Below the pieces are notes generated by a model. It was not told the DNA's origin. It worked only from the letters and a program-made list of their open reading frames with translations, and did not search any database. A program made the translations under genes and the position numbers. Below, in pieces: positions 22,211-22,481 of a stretch of DNA of 22,481 bases. Source of the stretch: Clostridiales bacterium (lineage in GTDB: Bacteria; Bacillota; Clostridia; Oscillospirales; Oscillospiraceae); contig JAHZEF010000001.1 in NCBI GenBank assembly GCA_019422005.1, positions 44,820-67,300 of the forward strand, written 5' to 3'. Numbering within the stretch: the stretch's first letter is position 1; each line of letters opens with the position of its first letter.

Positions 22211-22230
22211 CAGTTCTGTATGGAGACCGC

Positions 22231-22481
22231 TTACGCCACCGCAGGCTTGCGGGAGGCGGAACGGGTTTCAGCGGCACGGCGGTCCAGACCGCGGTTCCGG
22301 AAGTAAACCAGCAGATTCAGGCAGACTGTAATCAGATTCAGGAAATAAACAACCAGGACGTAATTGATGTTGCCGGAGAGGATCTTGGCGGCGATCCCGC
22401 AGAGATAGCCGAACAGGATCATCAGGATGAAGGTCAGACTGGAGCTGGCGGCGGTGCGGGCTTTATACGCCTTGTAGGCGT
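22231..22481 (-). CDS. Small membrane protein, partial (C-terminal end)
   Basis: The last 83 codons of a gene that continues past the right edge (the visible frame stays open to the end of the window). The N-terminal side of the fragment is basic and helical (AYKAYKARTAASSS). Two hydrophobic segments follow (TFILMILFGYLCGIAAKIL and NYVLVVYFLNLITVCLNLLVYF), and the tail is basic (RNRGLDRRAAETRSASRKP), as for a protein with a cytoplasmic C-terminus. I do not recognise a family. An internal ATG at 22422 would give a 63-residue protein, but there is no ribosome site before it, so a longer protein is more likely. Confidence 0.65.
   Translation of the reverse strand, partial: AYKAYKARTAASSSLTFILMILFGYLCGIAAKILSGNINYVLVVYFLNLITVCLNLLVYFRNRGLDRRAAETRSASRKPAVA

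Overview
The window reads as a chromosomal segment of a high-GC, anaerobic Gram-positive gut-type bacterium (Clostridia, most likely Oscillospiraceae relatives of Oscillibacter or Flavonifractor). This rests on the GC-rich codon use combined with Firmicutes-style strong GGAGG ribosome sites, lipoproteins, a copper-amine-oxidase-like stalk domain on a secreted protein, and a giant RCC1-repeat protein. It is an inference from content; no marker gene fixes the species.

Layout from left to right. (1) Positions 1-6383, minus strand: an operon of three exported proteins. It starts with a 1688-residue RCC1-repeat protein, followed by a cohesin-like/stalk-domain protein and a third protein cut by the left edge. 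A promoter is visible at 6472-6499. (2) 6781-11246, minus strand: a five-gene operon for a FecCD-type metal or metal-chelate ABC importer (lipoprotein receptor, permease, ATPase), a SAM methyltransferase and an FmdE-family protein. It is flanked by a promoter with a palindromic candidate operator and by a strong terminal hairpin. (3) 11247-11869: a divergent intergenic region with a bidirectional terminator-like hairpin that belongs to no visible gene. (4) 11747-16945, plus strand: an operon of a SpoU/TrmH-family rRNA 2'-O-methyltransferase, a small acidic protein, and the SbcD and SbcC nuclease subunits. (5) 17112-19015, minus strand: a pentapeptide-repeat protein, a gene-poor stretch of about 0.9 kb with hairpins and a possible gene remnant, and a MutT-like NUDIX hydrolase. 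(6) 19158-22149, plus strand: a small lipoprotein with its own promoter and terminator, then a TrkH/TrkA (KtrB/KtrA-like) potassium uptake pair. (7) 22231-22481, minus strand: the end of a small membrane protein cut by the right edge.

Most of the window is ordinary housekeeping or repair content. The two parts most worth attention are the secreted RCC1 operon, whose giant protein resolves into four propeller-sized blocks (7, 8, 7 and 7 blades by eye) separated by linkers and an Ig-like insert, and the FmdE-methyltransferase-ABC operon, where two cytoplasmic enzymes of unknown substrate are co-transcribed with a metal-type importer. The ownerless terminator and structured segment at 11475-11613 could mark an unannotated small RNA.
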